From contig JACCEP010000007.1 in NCBI GenBank assembly GCA_013416395.1, positions 62,001 to 126,000 on the forward strand: a stretch of 64,000 nucleotides of DNA, given 5' to 3'. Both the position numbers and the translations under genes were made by a program. How positions within the stretch are numbered: the stretch's first letter is position 1; each line of letters starts with the position of its first letter. Origin of the DNA: Alcaligenaceae bacterium. GTDB taxonomy: Bacteria; Pseudomonadota; Gammaproteobacteria; Burkholderiales; Burkholderiaceae_B. The notes under the pieces were generated by a model. The model ran no database searches, was not told the origin of the DNA, and was given only the letters and a program-made list of their open reading frames with translations. This document shows, one piece after another, positions 1-10,308 of this stretch.

Positions 1-648
1 GTGGCCTACCGTGAAACCATACGCAAGACAGTCTCTGAGGTAGAAGGTAAGTTCATACGTCAGTCGGGCGGCAAGGGCCAGTATGGTCATGTGGTGCTCA
101 CTGTTGAGCCCAATGAGCGCGGCAAAGGCTTCGAGTTTTTTGACGAAATAAAAGGCGGCGTGGTCCCGCGTGAGTTTATCCCTGCCGTTAAAAAAGGGAT
201 TAGCGATGCAATGAACAGCGGCGTGTTGGCTGGGTTTCCGGTCGTCGATGTGAAGGTGCGGCTAACCTTTGGTTCTTATCACGAGGTGGACTCTTCCGAG
301 CAGGCATTCAAGACGGCCGGCAGCCTTGGTTTCAAGGCGGCCTGCAAGCGCGCAGACCCGGTCATTCTGGAACCCATTATGGCGGTGGAAGTGGAAACCC
401 CTGAAGAGTACGCCGGCCATGTCATGGGCGATTTGTCTTCACGCCGTGGCGCCGTTCAGGGCATGGACGATATAAGTGGCGGCGGCAAGGCCATTCGTGC
501 CGAAGTGCCTTTGTCGGAAATGTTTGGGTATTCCACCACCTTGCGATCTGCCACCCAAGGCCGCGCCAGCTATACGATGGAGTTTAAGCATTACGCGGAA
601 ACGCCACGCCATATCGCTGACGAGGTCATGGCGGGGCGCACCAAATGA
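1..648 (+). CDS. fusA: Elongation factor G, C-terminal part (cut by window edge)
   Basis: Ribosomal translocase GTPase. Only the last 215 residues or so are present; the gene begins before the window. What is seen is domain IV and V of EF-G: the AYRETIRK entry into domain IV, the [11 protein letters not shown] loop, [25 protein letters not shown], then [21 protein letters not shown] and the terminal TMEFKHYAE motif. The G domain lies outside. The gene is followed not by tufA, as in the usual str operon, but by an ABC exporter, so this may be a second, stand-alone fusA copy; that is inference from context. Some positions differ from typical betaproteobacterial EF-G (for example [15 protein letters not shown]), which fits a paralogue. 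Family assignment is certain; paralogue status is not. Confidence 0.93.
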   Translation: MAYRETIRKTVSEVEGKFIRQSGGKGQYGHVVLTVEPNERGKGFEFFDEIKGGVVPREFIPAVKKGISDAMNSGVLAGFPVVDVKVRLTFGSYHEVDSSEQAFKTAGSLGFKAACKRADPVILEPIMAVEVETPEEYAGHVMGDLSSRRGAVQGMDDISGGGKAIRAEVPLSEMFGYSTTLRSATQGRASYTMEFKHYAETPRHIADEVMAGRTK

Positions 649-653
649 AGCTG

Positions 654-674
654 GCCTGCTAAAGAGTGGCAGGC
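654..674 (+). terminator. Weak hairpin after fusA
   Basis: A 6-bp stem (GCCTGC at 654-659, GCAGGC at 669-674) with a 9-base loop begins six bases after the fusA stop. No clear T-run follows, so this is only a possible terminator. Confidence 0.3.
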
Positions 675-874
675 TTCTGAAAAAAACATACAATGCAAAA
701 ACCCAAAACGTCACAACATGATTCCATCAAGGCAGTAGGTTGAAACGATGAATTTTCGTGTATCAAGTTATAGCTATTTTGCTCTTAATGGGCCCGGCGC
801 GAGGCGTACTCTAGTAGCTCGTATTGCAGTATTTACCTTGAACCAAAAAATCGCTATCACTGGTACCTGACAAA

Positions 875-2695
875 TTGATAAATTGGCACTCTGCTCTGGC
901 CGACAGCGGCATATGGATAGCTCAAGCCTACGGCATTACACTTGTATTCGGGGCCATCATCATCTGGCTGCTGGCGCGTTTTACCGTATGGGGGCAACAG
1001 TTCTGGCAACTGTCGGCAGAATACTTTTCGCCGCGCCGCAGTGTCCGCCCGCTCGTCATGCTGGCCCTGATCCTGCTCCTGACGCTGTGCGCGGTACGAC
1101 TGCAAGTACTGTTTTCAGACTGGTATAACACCATGTATACCGCCCTGCAGAAGCTGGATGAGCGCGGTTTCTGGATGGCCATGGTGATATTTGCCATATT
1201 GGCAACCACCCATATATTTCGTTCGCTGCTTGATTTCTATCTGCAACAGGCCTTCACCATCCACTGGAGAATCTGGCTTAACGAAAAACAACTGACTCGC
1301 TGGATCGACAATCAGTCTTACTACCGTACCCAGTATCTCGATGTGCCTGTCGACAACCCTGACCAGCGTATCCAGCAAGACATTACCGACTTTGTACAGG
1401 GCTCGCTTACGCTGTCCATGGGCGTCGTCAATGCCCTGGTGTCCACCTTTGCATTTACGCTAATACTCTGGACGTTATCTGGCACGGTGACCCTCGGCAG
1501 CCTGGAAATCCCGCGCGGCATGGTGTTTTTGGTGTTTATCTATGTAATCATCGCCACGGTGTTTGCCATCTTGATAGGGCGACCTCTCATTCAGCTTAAC
1601 TTCCTGAATGAGCGCTACAACGCCGATTACCGGTATGCGCTCGTGCGCCTGCGCGAATACGCGGAAAGCATTGCCTTTTATGCAGGCGAAAAAGTGGAAG
1701 GGGCCCTGCTTAGAAGCCGATTTGCGCAGGTTATCGCCAACGCCTGGGCCATCGTATATCGTTCATTGAAATTTCTGGGATTCAATTTTTCAATTACACA
1801 GACAGCGGTGATCTTTCCATTTATCATCCAGGCCCCGCGCTTTTTCTCCAAGCAAATCAGCCTGGGCGACCTGATGCAAACGGCCCAGGCCTTCGGGCAA
1901 TTGCAAGATAACCTATCGTTCTTTCGCAATGCCTATGACCAGTTCGCGACGTACCGCGCAACACTCAGACGTTTGAGCGGTTTCAATCAGGCGGTAGAGC
2001 AGGCCAAGCTCCTGCCCCGCCCCGAACTACATGCGCAGAATGACAAGCTTGCCATCCGAGACCTGACAGTGCAAACGCCTGGCGGTACCGTGTTAATTGC
2101 AGGGCTGAGCCTGGAGATTCTTCCCAGTGCACCGCTGCTAATACGCGGCCCCTCTGGCGCGGGCAAAACAACCCTGCTGCGGGCAGTCGCGGGCCTTTGG
2201 CCGCATTGCCAAGGCCGTATCTTTCGCCCCGAACATAACACTCTGTTTCTGTCGCAAAAGCCTTATCTGCCACTGGGCACACTGCGTAGCGCCCTGTACT
2301 ACCCAAAGCCCCTGCCAGACGAGTTCTCCGTAGAATCAAGCACCGGCCATGACACCCCCGCGCGCGACGTGCTTAATCTGGTCCAGCTGGGCCACCTGGC
2401 CGACCGCATGGATGAAGTTGCAGACTGGAGCCGAATACTGTCGCTAGGCGAGCAGCAACGATTGGCATTTGGGCGTCTGCTATTGTCCCGGCCAGAAGCG
2501 GCGCTACTGGACGAAGCCACATCTGCCATGGATGAGGGCCTCGAAGATGCCATGTACCGCCTGGTCACCCAACACCTGCCCCATCTGATTCTGATCAGCG
2601 TAGGCCACCGCAGCACACTGCACAAATTCCATGCTGCCCAGCTAGTCCTGAAAGGCGACGGCACTGGTCAGTGGGAATATGTTGTCGCTGCTTAG
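875..2695 (+). CDS. SbmA/BacA/YddA-like ABC transporter, fused permease and ATPase
   Basis: Inner-membrane ABC protein of 606 residues with an N-terminal membrane domain (about residues 1-380) of the SbmA/BacA type and a C-terminal nucleotide-binding domain. Motifs seen: Walker A GPSGAGKTT near residue 425, a short signature LSLGEQQR near 522 and Walker B LLDEATSAMDE near 545, with the switch histidine in VGHRST. The membrane half contains the family pattern of aromatic-rich helices and the DNPDQRIQQDI segment typical of the SbmA/YddA family (COG4178 type). Relatives move peptides, vitamin B12 or long-chain acyl compounds; the substrate here cannot be read from sequence. The start is a TTG with no convincing ribosome-binding site, so the N-terminus is uncertain by a few codons. 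It stands alone, converging on the autotransporter gene. Confidence 0.88.
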   Translation: MINWHSALADSGIWIAQAYGITLVFGAIIIWLLARFTVWGQQFWQLSAEYFSPRRSVRPLVMLALILLLTLCAVRLQVLFSDWYNTMYTALQKLDERGFWMAMVIFAILATTHIFRSLLDFYLQQAFTIHWRIWLNEKQLTRWIDNQSYYRTQYLDVPVDNPDQRIQQDITDFVQGSLTLSMGVVNALVSTFAFTLILWTLSGTVTLGSLEIPRGMVFLVFIYVIIATVFAILIGRPLIQLNFLNERYNADYRYALVRLREYAESIAFYAGEKVEGALLRSRFAQVIANAWAIVYRSLKFLGFNFSITQTAVIFPFIIQAPRFFSKQISLGDLMQTAQAFGQLQDNLSFFRNAYDQFATYRATLRRLSGFNQAVEQAKLLPRPELHAQNDKLAIRDLTVQTPGGTVLIAGLSLEILPSAPLLIRGPSGAGKTTLLRAVAGLWPHCQGRIFRPEHNTLFLSQKPYLPLGTLRSALYYPKPLPDEFSVESSTGHDTPARDVLNLVQLGHLADRMDEVADWSRILSLGEQQRLAFGRLLLSRPEAALLDEATSAMDEGLEDAMYRLVTQHLPHLILISVGHRSTLHKFHAAQLVLKGDGTGQWEYVVAA

Positions 2696-2917
2696 CTTTC
2701 AGACGGACATCGACAAGTTCAAGACCACTCTCTTGCAGACCACTGACCTCAGCAAAGTCTGGAACGTTTTTTGATATTGCAGAAGAACAGCAATACTTAG
2801 CCAGGTCACGCACGACGCACGAAAGGCATCTGGAGCCAGTGCCATACGAAAGTGGCCAGCCCCCTACTTGTGACAATAGGATCAAATACCACTCTATGCA
2901 GGGGCATCCAACGTAAA

Positions 2918-2942
2918 CGGGGCATTACGCTGTAATGCCCCG
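2918..2942. terminator. Bidirectional-type terminator hairpin between convergent genes
   Basis: Perfect 11-bp stem (CGGGGCATTAC at 2918-2928 and its complement at 2932-2942) with a 3-base loop, between the convergent exporter and autotransporter genes. Short T/A-rich stretches lie on either side. It most likely ends the autotransporter transcript, 21 bases past its stop, and may serve both. Confidence 0.7.
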
Positions 2943-2962
2943 CCTTTATACTCCATCAAAAA

Positions 2963-5900
2963 TCAGAACGACCAGGTCGCCTTCAACGACCCTGAATGGC
3001 TATTGACCTTGCTCGACAACAGCCCGTCGTATTGAAGGCTAACGTCCATACCCTTATTGCTCAGCACCTGAACGCCGGTCGATACCCGGCCGAATACGCG
3101 CCCGGTCTCGAGCGTGGACCTGAAGGGGTCGGTGCCGGACGGAGCACTTGCCAAGCGGGCTTGTGACTCCCATTTATCGGTACTGGAAAACGATACCCCC
3201 ACGCTGGCATAGGGACGCACGGTGTAACCACTGTTCAGGTCAAAGCGCCCGCCCACTTCCACGCTGGGCGAAATCACCGCCGACCATTTATTCACGCCTT
3301 CCAGATGCAGATTTAGTGCGCCGGCGTTGCGTTCGTCAAAGGACGGCATACGCGTGTGAACGATGTCCAGGTCGATGAAAGGCTTGATATACGACTGCGG
3401 CATGGTATAGGTGTATGCCGCGCGCAAGCGTTGACCAAAGGAGATAATTTTTGAATCACTCTTGGCCTGTGCGCCCATCAGGGCAATGCGACGGGTGTTG
3501 TCGAACGAACCGTAACTACCCGTCAGGGCCCCCGCAAAGGTCCAGGGGCCGTTCTCGTACTTAAGCGATACACCCAGATAGCCGCTGTCTCCTTCTACAC
3601 GCTGACGCCCGTCGTCTGCACGCATGGTCTTGTTTTCGTAGGCACCTGCCACACCCAGAAACCAGCTTGGTGCGATGCTGCGTTGCGTGCCGATCTGGTA
3701 CATGACACCTTCAGATTTCAAACCAGATGTACCCAGGCTGTCGTCCAATCGTGTTGTATTGCCCGTGATTCGCCCCCAAACGCAGTCGCGTTCCCCCATC
3801 TGCGTGCTGGTGCCTTCAAACGCAGGGCAGCTCATCAGAGAGTTCGAGAACGACACCATGCTGGCTTGTTTCAGCGCAGCAGGGGCAGCCAGTACGCCAG
3901 GCGACAAGTCGTTTAGCGCATTGGTATAACCTTCAGCCTCGAGTGCAGACCTGTTCAGAGCCGCGTACAGCTTGCCCAATTCTGGCTTGCTGCCTCGGTC
4001 CCAAACCTGCTGCAGGTGTGAGCCAACGGCTTGCAGGTTATCTGCTACGCCATGCGTCGCAGAGGTTTCATTGAATCTGGCACGATCCGCCGAGACCGCA
4101 AACGTGTTGCCAACCTGGCGGCTTCTGTAGGTAAACAGATCTGACTCACCCTTCAACGCAGCATTTGGCACAATGCTTGCTGCTTGCAGAAACGTCAGCT
4201 CACGGTTTGGCATCAGCGTACTGGCAACCACCTTGATCTGTCCGCTGAGCTTGGCATGCCCATCTACCTTCAGTAAGTCGGTGCTTTGGCTGACAAAGTC
4301 AGTCGCCAAATGCAGCACACCCTGGCTGCCCTGCGTGAAGTTACCGGTAATGTGCATGGTGTCGCTGTCGGCGGTCTTGCCGATAAACATTTGGCCTTGG
4401 TTGACGATATGGCCTTGCACGAGGTCGGCATTGGAGAAGGTGCCGAAGTTAGACAGTAAGATCGGTGCTGTTGATGTGGCTGAACTGGTTAAGGTGGCTG
4501 AAGTGGTTGAACTGGCTGCGCCCAAAAGGTTGCCCATTAAGGCGCCACTATTCATGACTGTGGTTGAACCCTTTCCGGTCTGCTGGATGGCTGCATGGCC
4601 CAGAGCGCCATTCACTGTACCGCCGGTGCTTACCGTCACGGTGCTGGCAGCAGGGCTATCTATCCAGATTGCACCACCCGTCGCCGGGCTGGACGCCGAC
4701 GCGCCGCCTGCCACATCCCCCGACACGGTGATGTTTACGGGCTTGGGTGTAGCCGACTGGGTATCGTAGGTTTGAGCGAAAACACCCCAGGCGTTTTCAC
4801 CCTGAACATTCACATTACTATTCAGTGTCAGCGTGATGCCGCCCGAAATGCCACCTGCACCGTCATTCAATTGGGCTAAGGTACCGGCGAAGCTGCCTTT
4901 GCTATTGCCGCCAAGCCCGCCGGGTGCGCTCAATGACTGCGCGATCACGCCATGAGCGCCATCACCGGTCGTGTAGATGCCACCACCGCCGCCACCGCCG
5001 CCACCCAGAGTAAAAGAGATATCGCCACTGACCTGTCCTGACGATGGCGAAACGACGCCGTCCGCCCATCCTAAAGCCAATGGGCCATTGGCCGTATCGC
5101 CACCAATGCCGCCACCGCCTGCGATGGACTGCAACACAACGCCGTGCGATCCGCGCCCGTTGGTGGAAATGAAACTTGCGTCTGAGTTAGTGCTATTGGT
5201 ACCAAACTCAATGCTCAGGTTGCCACCGTGCAGTGAGTCACCGGTGAAGGGAGCAGCCAGGTTGACTGACTGAATATTGGCACCAGGACCAGCAGATGCA
5301 ATACCGCCTCCGCCGCCAATGGACTGTGCCACAAAGCCGAAGGCATGATCACCCGCGGTAAGGCTCTTGACCCAGGCGTTCACCGAGATATCGCCGCCAC
5401 TGCTGCTTCCTTCACGACCGCCGCCGCCCAGTTGCAAGCTCAGTTGCGGATTGCTCGTCGTGCCACTAAGGCTCGCGCCACCCATCGCAGCGGTGCCACC
5501 TCCACCACCTATAGACTGCAAAACAATACCGTGCGAGTCATAGCCCGACGTTGCAACCGACACCCCACTATTGGGAGCATTCATATTAATGGTACCGCCG
5601 TTGCCGCCATTGCCACCCGATCCGCCCCATCCCACAACAATGGATGGATTCTCTACCGTAGACTTCGTGACGATGTCCGACGCAATGGCACCTTGCCCAC
5701 CACCCCCGCCAATGGATTGAGCAAGCAAGCCATAACTTACGTCTCCTGACGTTGCAAGAGTGCCTTGATGATTGGCTGGGTCACTGGTTATGTTCAGTGT
5801 AAGGGTGCCGCCATTGCCAGCAGCACCGCCGCTCCCCCCCACTGCGACAACTCCCTGCGAACTGCCCTTCGCGCCTTTGGCCGTAGAGGCGCCGCCCGTA

Positions 5901-8900
5901 CCGCCTCCCCCTCCGATTGACTGTATGACCATGGCATCACTGAAGTCGCCTTGGGTAGTGGTGGCACCTGAGTAGTTAAGGACGACGGCGCCCCCTTCGC
6001 CTCCTGCACCACCCTGGCCTCCGACGGCAACTGAAAGACTATAGTTACCCAGGTCTGTGGCTTCTGGCTTGGGAGGGTCGTCACCACTCGAGGGATCATC
6101 ACCACCAGATGGCTCGTCACCACCGCCACCGGACGGGTCTGCATAGCTGGACGGCCCACCGGAGGCGTCCGCGCCGGCATTACCCGCCAGGCCTCCGCCA
6201 CCACCAATGCTCTGGATGAGAATGCCGTCCGCATCAGCTCCAATCGTGCTGATCGAACCGTTGCCTGTGACAGTCACGGCTCCTCCATCCCCGCCGACAG
6301 CCCCATTCCCGCCAACCGACACACTCACAGCAGCGGTGAGTTTTACGCCTCCGCTATCTGGCTCATCTTCTACTGCATCGCTTCCACCACTCGTCGACAA
6401 TGAACCACCCAGATCAACTGTCGTGCCTTGCGCTGCTCCACCACCGCCGCCCAGAGATTGCAGCAGCAGGCCACGTGAGCCTGAACCATAGGTCTTAATG
6501 ACTGAACCATCTTGCAGCGTAGCCGTAATCACGCCACCCGAACCGCCCGCGCCGTCCTTGCCTCCCACGCCCACGTCCGCCTTGAAGTTCACGCCCTGTG
6601 ATATGCCGCCTGACTTACTGCTGCCTACCCCGGCGTTTCCGCCGCCGCCACCGATTGATTGCCCCATCAGCCCGTTGGAAAGATCGTCGTAGGTAGTGAT
6701 CGTGGCTGCTGAACCCATACTCAGGTTAATGACGCCGCCTGTTCCACCGGCCTGGCCAGAGCCGCCCACCCCGACGTTGACATTGGCGCTGACGCTTTCG
6801 GAAGACGTGGCAATATCAGTACTCATCGCCTTCGATGCCCCGCCATTGCCACCGCCGCCTCCGATGGATTGTGCAAGTAAACCGTGGGAGCCTTGTCCTC
6901 CGGTATAGATCGCCGTATTGTCCTTCAGTTGTATATCAAGTTCGCCGCCATTACCTGCCACACCGCCCGAGCCGCCCACAGAGGTAGAGGATGAAACGGC
7001 AAAGCTTATATCGGTCTCTGGTATTGTTACGCCAATGGGTACCGTAGAGGCGGCCGAGCTGCCGCCATTGCCCCCACCGCCGCCGATTGACTGCGCGAGA
7101 ATGCCATATGAGTCTGATCCGGCCACTGATTGGCCATTGACACTTGCATTGACACCCGATGTACCAACGCCAGCCGTACTGATCGTAACGTTGTCCAGAT
7201 CAATCGATACTTCACTACCGTTGCCACCTGCACCACCGGTTCCTCCCACTGCAACAGCTAAGCTAACCCCCACGTTCATATCAAAACCATGAGCGGCGCC
7301 GCCGTTGCCTCCACCGCCACCAATAGAATGCGCCACGAGCCCTGCTGCGCTAATGCCACTGGTGGTCACCGTGAGCTCATTCAGATTAATGTCGACCTCA
7401 GCGGCGTTACCTCCGCCACCGGCGGCCCCACCAATGGACACCGAAACAAGGTCTTCGAAGGAATCCTGCTGCGACGATCCACCATTTCCGCCCCCGCCTC
7501 CGATCGACTGCGCGAGTATTCCGGTCGCGCCATCACCTTGGGTTGTAATCGTGCTGGCCGGGCCGTTGGCAAGGTTTTGTACCGTGACTTTATTGGACGA
7601 ACTGGCCGCCCCGGCCCTGCCTCCAATGGCAATGCCAGGAACCGCTGTTGAAATGGCAAACGAATCACCGCCATTGCCGCCACCTCCACCGACAGATTGT
7701 GCGACAAGGCCCAATGCATACTTACCCTGCGTGGAGATGTTTGCGCCAACATTAACGGTCACCTCGCCGCCGGAACCGCCTGAGCTGCCCGACCCGCCTA
7801 CAGAGGTAATGCCCACGGCTGAGCCGCCACTGCCGCCACTGCCACCGACGGACTGGGCCAGTATGCCGATGGAGCCATCACCCGTTGTATCAACACTGTC
7901 GACGGTAACGGTTACCGTGCCCGCGTTATTGTTTCCCGAGTTATTGACAGATCCGCCTATGGAAAACAAGCCGGATGCCGAGCCTGCTGTGCCACCCCCA
8001 CCGCCAATCGACTGCGCGATAACGCCAATGGCAGAATCACCAGAGGTCGACACACTTGATGCGCCAGTAATGGTTACGGATCCCCCTGCGCCACCGGCCC
8101 CACCTGCACCGCCCAGCGACACAATAGAGTCGGCGACTGCACCTGCACCACCGCTCCCGCCGATAGACTGAGCCACCATACCGTGGCCATACTGGCCCTG
8201 GGTTTTGATGGTTGCGGAGGAGGCAATGGTGGCACTGGCGCCATTGCCTCCATTGCCGCCTTTTCCACTGCCTCCAGGCAAGCTGCTTGTGAAGTCTTCG
8301 CCCGTGCCGCCACCACCACCAATGGATTGCGCAAGCATGCCCATGGAATTGCTACCAAGCGTAGACACCTGGCTGTTTACATCAGCAGTGATCTGCGCTG
8401 CCCCGCCGTTCTGCCCCACGCCCGCTTGTTTGACAGCCGAACCGCCATAGCCACCAATGCTTTGGGCTGAGACGCCAATGGCTTCGCTACCACTGGTGGA
8501 TATACTGGTCTGTTCTTGGCTACTCTTGCCGTTAAGCGTAACAGCCACTGTGCCGGACGTGCCCCCATTGCCACCACTGTCGCGATAACTGTCCATGCTG
8601 TCAGAACCGCCGTTGCCCCCTAAGGAGTATGCTGTCACACCAGCCACCTTGTCGCCCGTAGCGGTGAGGTCTACCCAGTAAAGTTCTACCGCAACCGGGC
8701 CGGCGTTGCCGCCATTACCACCATAGGCGTTAGTAGAATATTGCTCACCACCGTTTCCGCCTATGGACTGAGCCAGTATTCCTGCACTTGTCCCGGACAC
8801 CGCCTCATTTACACCAACATTGATAGTCGTGACTGCACTCAACTCTGCCTGGCCTGCATTCAACGTTACAACCCCCGCGTCACCGCCCTTCCCCCCGTCG

Positions 8901-9985
8901 TCTCCCTTCCAGTTGCTCCCACCGCCCTGGCCGCCAATACTTCTGGCTAGCAGGCCTACTACGCCATCAGGCACATCCGATGTGCTCGTCAAGAATACGT
9001 CGACATTACCGCTACTTAAGAAGTCCACACCCGAGGCATTTCCACCTACACCATAGGGGATCGGTGACTCATTTCCCTTTGAATCGAATAAGCCGGCATC
9101 TCCGCCAACGCTCTGAGCTGCGACACCCCATGCCCGCGTGCCACCTTGCAGATAAGTTGGCGCACTTCCCAGTGAGACATCAGCGTAGTTATCCATTTCA
9201 ACGCCGTACTGAGCAGAGCCACTGTTCAGGGTTTGACCGCCGCTTCCGCCGTAATAATCTACGACGGCAGTATTGTCCCTGCCTCCCTTGCCGCCACGGC
9301 TTTCCACCAATGCCCCCACCACACCCGAGTTCAGAGTGCCGCCGGTAATGGTGACAGCAGACGAGTTCTGTAGAGTCGTAGAACCACCAGCCCCCCCATT
9401 TCCGCCGTTATTGTGGTCGCTTGGCTGATCGAAACCATCCCCCCCCAGGCTGCTTACACTTACTCCGATCACCATACCGGATGGCGTTGCATCTTCAAGG
9501 TTAAGGACGACCGAGCTGCTAGTGCTTAGCATTGCCCCGCTAGCAGGTCCTCCATCTCGATTGCTCTGGCTACCATCGTCACTGCCGTGACTTCCTTGAT
9601 TTACCACCCTGATGCCGTATAAAGACTCTCCACCAAACTCTATTCCCGAACTGATCGCCTCGGGAGCCACGTAGCTGTCGCTGATATTGAAACTCGCGGT
9701 ATTCGTTATTGTTTGGCCTTGCGTAGAATTCGTTGACGTGAGTGCCCCCCACAGCGGTGTCGTCGAATCTGTAGAAAATGTGCAAACCTCTGTGCTGGAT
9801 GTGGACTTGGAACAGTCGTAGTGCAAGTTCGCCTGAGCGGCCGCCAGCGGTATTAACGAACCAGACGCGAACAACAGTATGCGCCCGCCGTGTCCCAAGG
9901 CCCCCAAGGCCTGGTTCAAAGGCCGTGGCTGCAGGGTATGACGAACGGAGCGTGATTTGGGTTGTTGTTCGTGTATAGGCTTCAT
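2963..9985 (-). CDS. Giant glycine-rich autotransporter (type Va secretion)
   Basis: 2340-residue surface protein. The N-terminus is an extended autotransporter signal region (about residues 1-52: a basic, Gln/Arg-rich segment, then a hydrophobic stretch ending in PLAAAQA). The passenger (about 53-2050) is built of some 24-25 imperfect repeats, each carrying a G-[IVL]-[LV]-A-Q-S-[IVL]-G-G-G-G-G core at irregular spacing of about 50-90 residues, with Ser/Thr-rich beta-strand filler; this is expected to form a beta-helix. The last ~280 residues form the outer-membrane barrel, ending in the C-terminal aromatic signature KATWSF. Two cysteines (SCPAFEG and RDCVWG) lie at the barrel start. Several G-tracts of 6-8 bases sit in the coding strand. 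It is divergent from an AraC regulator. Function is unknown; adhesion or biofilm are only family-based guesses. Confidence 0.93.
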   Translation of the reverse strand: MKPIHEQQPKSRSVRHTLQPRPLNQALGALGHGGRILLFASGSLIPLAAAQANLHYDCSKSTSSTEVCTFSTDSTTPLWGALTSTNSTQGQTITNTASFNISDSYVAPEAISSGIEFGGESLYGIRVVNQGSHGSDDGSQSNRDGGPASGAMLSTSSSVVLNLEDATPSGMVIGVSVSSLGGDGFDQPSDHNNGGNGGAGGSTTLQNSSAVTITGGTLNSGVVGALVESRGGKGGRDNTAVVDYYGGSGGQTLNSGSAQYGVEMDNYADVSLGSAPTYLQGGTRAWGVAAQSVGGDAGLFDSKGNESPIPYGVGGNASGVDFLSSGNVDVFLTSTSDVPDGVVGLLARSIGGQGGGSNWKGDDGGKGGDAGVVTLNAGQAELSAVTTINVGVNEAVSGTSAGILAQSIGGNGGEQYSTNAYGGNGGNAGPVAVELYWVDLTATGDKVAGVTAYSLGGNGGSDSMDSYRDSGGNGGTSGTVAVTLNGKSSQEQTSISTSGSEAIGVSAQSIGGYGGSAVKQAGVGQNGGAAQITADVNSQVSTLGSNSMGMLAQSIGGGGGTGEDFTSSLPGGSGKGGNGGNGASATIASSATIKTQGQYGHGMVAQSIGGSGGAGAVADSIVSLGGAGGAGGAGGSVTITGASSVSTSGDSAIGVIAQSIGGGGGTAGSASGLFSIGGSVNNSGNNNAGTVTVTVDSVDTTGDGSIGILAQSVGGSGGSGGSAVGITSVGGSGSSGGSGGEVTVNVGANISTQGKYALGLVAQSVGGGGGNGGDSFAISTAVPGIAIGGRAGAASSSNKVTVQNLANGPASTITTQGDGATGILAQSIGGGGGNGGSSQQDSFEDLVSVSIGGAAGGGGNAAEVDINLNELTVTTSGISAAGLVAHSIGGGGGNGGAAHGFDMNVGVSLAVAVGGTGGAGGNGSEVSIDLDNVTISTAGVGTSGVNASVNGQSVAGSDSYGILAQSIGGGGGNGGSSAASTVPIGVTIPETDISFAVSSSTSVGGSGGVAGNGGELDIQLKDNTAIYTGGQGSHGLLAQSIGGGGGNGGASKAMSTDIATSSESVSANVNVGVGGSGQAGGTGGVINLSMGSAATITTYDDLSNGLMGQSIGGGGGNAGVGSSKSGGISQGVNFKADVGVGGKDGAGGSGGVITATLQDGSVIKTYGSGSRGLLLQSLGGGGGAAQGTTVDLGGSLSTSGGSDAVEDEPDSGGVKLTAAVSVSVGGNGAVGGDGGAVTVTGNGSISTIGADADGILIQSIGGGGGLAGNAGADASGGPSSYADPSGGGGDEPSGGDDPSSGDDPPKPEATDLGNYSLSVAVGGQGGAGGEGGAVVLNYSGATTTQGDFSDAMVIQSIGGGGGTGGASTAKGAKGSSQGVVAVGGSGGAAGNGGTLTLNITSDPANHQGTLATSGDVSYGLLAQSIGGGGGQGAIASDIVTKSTVENPSIVVGWGGSGGNGGNGGTINMNAPNSGVSVATSGYDSHGIVLQSIGGGGGTAAMGGASLSGTTSNPQLSLQLGGGGREGSSSGGDISVNAWVKSLTAGDHAFGFVAQSIGGGGGIASAGPGANIQSVNLAAPFTGDSLHGGNLSIEFGTNSTNSDASFISTNGRGSHGVVLQSIAGGGGIGGDTANGPLALGWADGVVSPSSGQVSGDISFTLGGGGGGGGGIYTTGDGAHGVIAQSLSAPGGLGGNSKGSFAGTLAQLNDGAGGISGGITLTLNSNVNVQGENAWGVFAQTYDTQSATPKPVNITVSGDVAGGASASSPATGGAIWIDSPAASTVTVSTGGTVNGALGHAAIQQTGKGSTTVMNSGALMGNLLGAASSTTSATLTSSATSTAPILLSNFGTFSNADLVQGHIVNQGQMFIGKTADSDTMHITGNFTQGSQGVLHLATDFVSQSTDLLKVDGHAKLSGQIKVVASTLMPNRELTFLQAASIVPNAALKGESDLFTYRSRQVGNTFAVSADRARFNETSATHGVADNLQAVGSHLQQVWDRGSKPELGKLYAALNRSALEAEGYTNALNDLSPGVLAAPAALKQASMVSFSNSLMSCPAFEGTSTQMGERDCVWGRITGNTTRLDDSLGTSGLKSEGVMYQIGTQRSIAPSWFLGVAGAYENKTMRADDGRQRVEGDSGYLGVSLKYENGPWTFAGALTGSYGSFDNTRRIALMGAQAKSDSKIISFGQRLRAAYTYTMPQSYIKPFIDLDIVHTRMPSFDERNAGALNLHLEGVNKWSAVISPSVEVGGRFDLNSGYTVRPYASVGVSFSSTDKWESQARLASAPSGTDPFRSTLETGRVFGRVSTGVQVLSNKGMDVSLQYDGLLSSKVNSHSGSLKATWSF
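9439..9446 (-). repeat. Homopolymeric G8 tract inside the autotransporter gene
   Basis: Eight consecutive C on the plus strand (G on the coding strand) near codon 180. A 7-base tract lies at 9391-9397 and a 6-base tract near 9743. A slip of one base here would cut the protein before the passenger repeats. Confidence 0.75.
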
Positions 9986-10308
9986 GGTTCTTTTTAAAAT
10001 TTAGAGGGGCTTCAAATTTTTATGCTTTAAGAATCAGCACCGCGTGTTTCACATCTTTCTGGCGCCGTCTCAAATACCCAGTACCGCCAACGCGCGCGAA
10101 TGTGCTATGGTCACTCCCAGACTCCAGGCCGTCTATCGGTTTCACGCTATCCACTATCGGAAAAACGCTGTTTTTTATCGATACCGATCAGGTTGAAGCC
10201 CGCCGCATAAAAACCAGAGCGCGTGCGCCCCGGTCCTCATGATGCATGGCTAGGGGCACCGTTATGCCCGTCCAGCAAAATGTGTATACCCAGCACTAGT
10301 GAGGTCAG
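9986..10308. other. 323-bp divergent intergenic region
   Basis: Lies between the autotransporter (minus) and the AraC regulator (plus). The part next to the autotransporter is AT-rich and must hold its promoter; no confident -35/-10 pair could be assigned. The AraC gene has GTGAGG seven bases before its ATG. No ORF, RNA gene or clear repeat seen. Confidence 0.5.

Noticed and set aside
4977-8470. Many proline-rich plus-strand ORFs (e.g. 4977-5273, 6918-7292, 7305-8171)
   Set aside because: They are the antisense of the glycine-repeat codons of the autotransporter (GGN read backwards gives CCN, proline). No ribosome-binding sites or family features.
2963-9985. Possible CRISPR-like or satellite DNA repeats
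   Set aside because: The repeats are coding, uneven in spacing and vary at third positions; they encode the passenger repeats.
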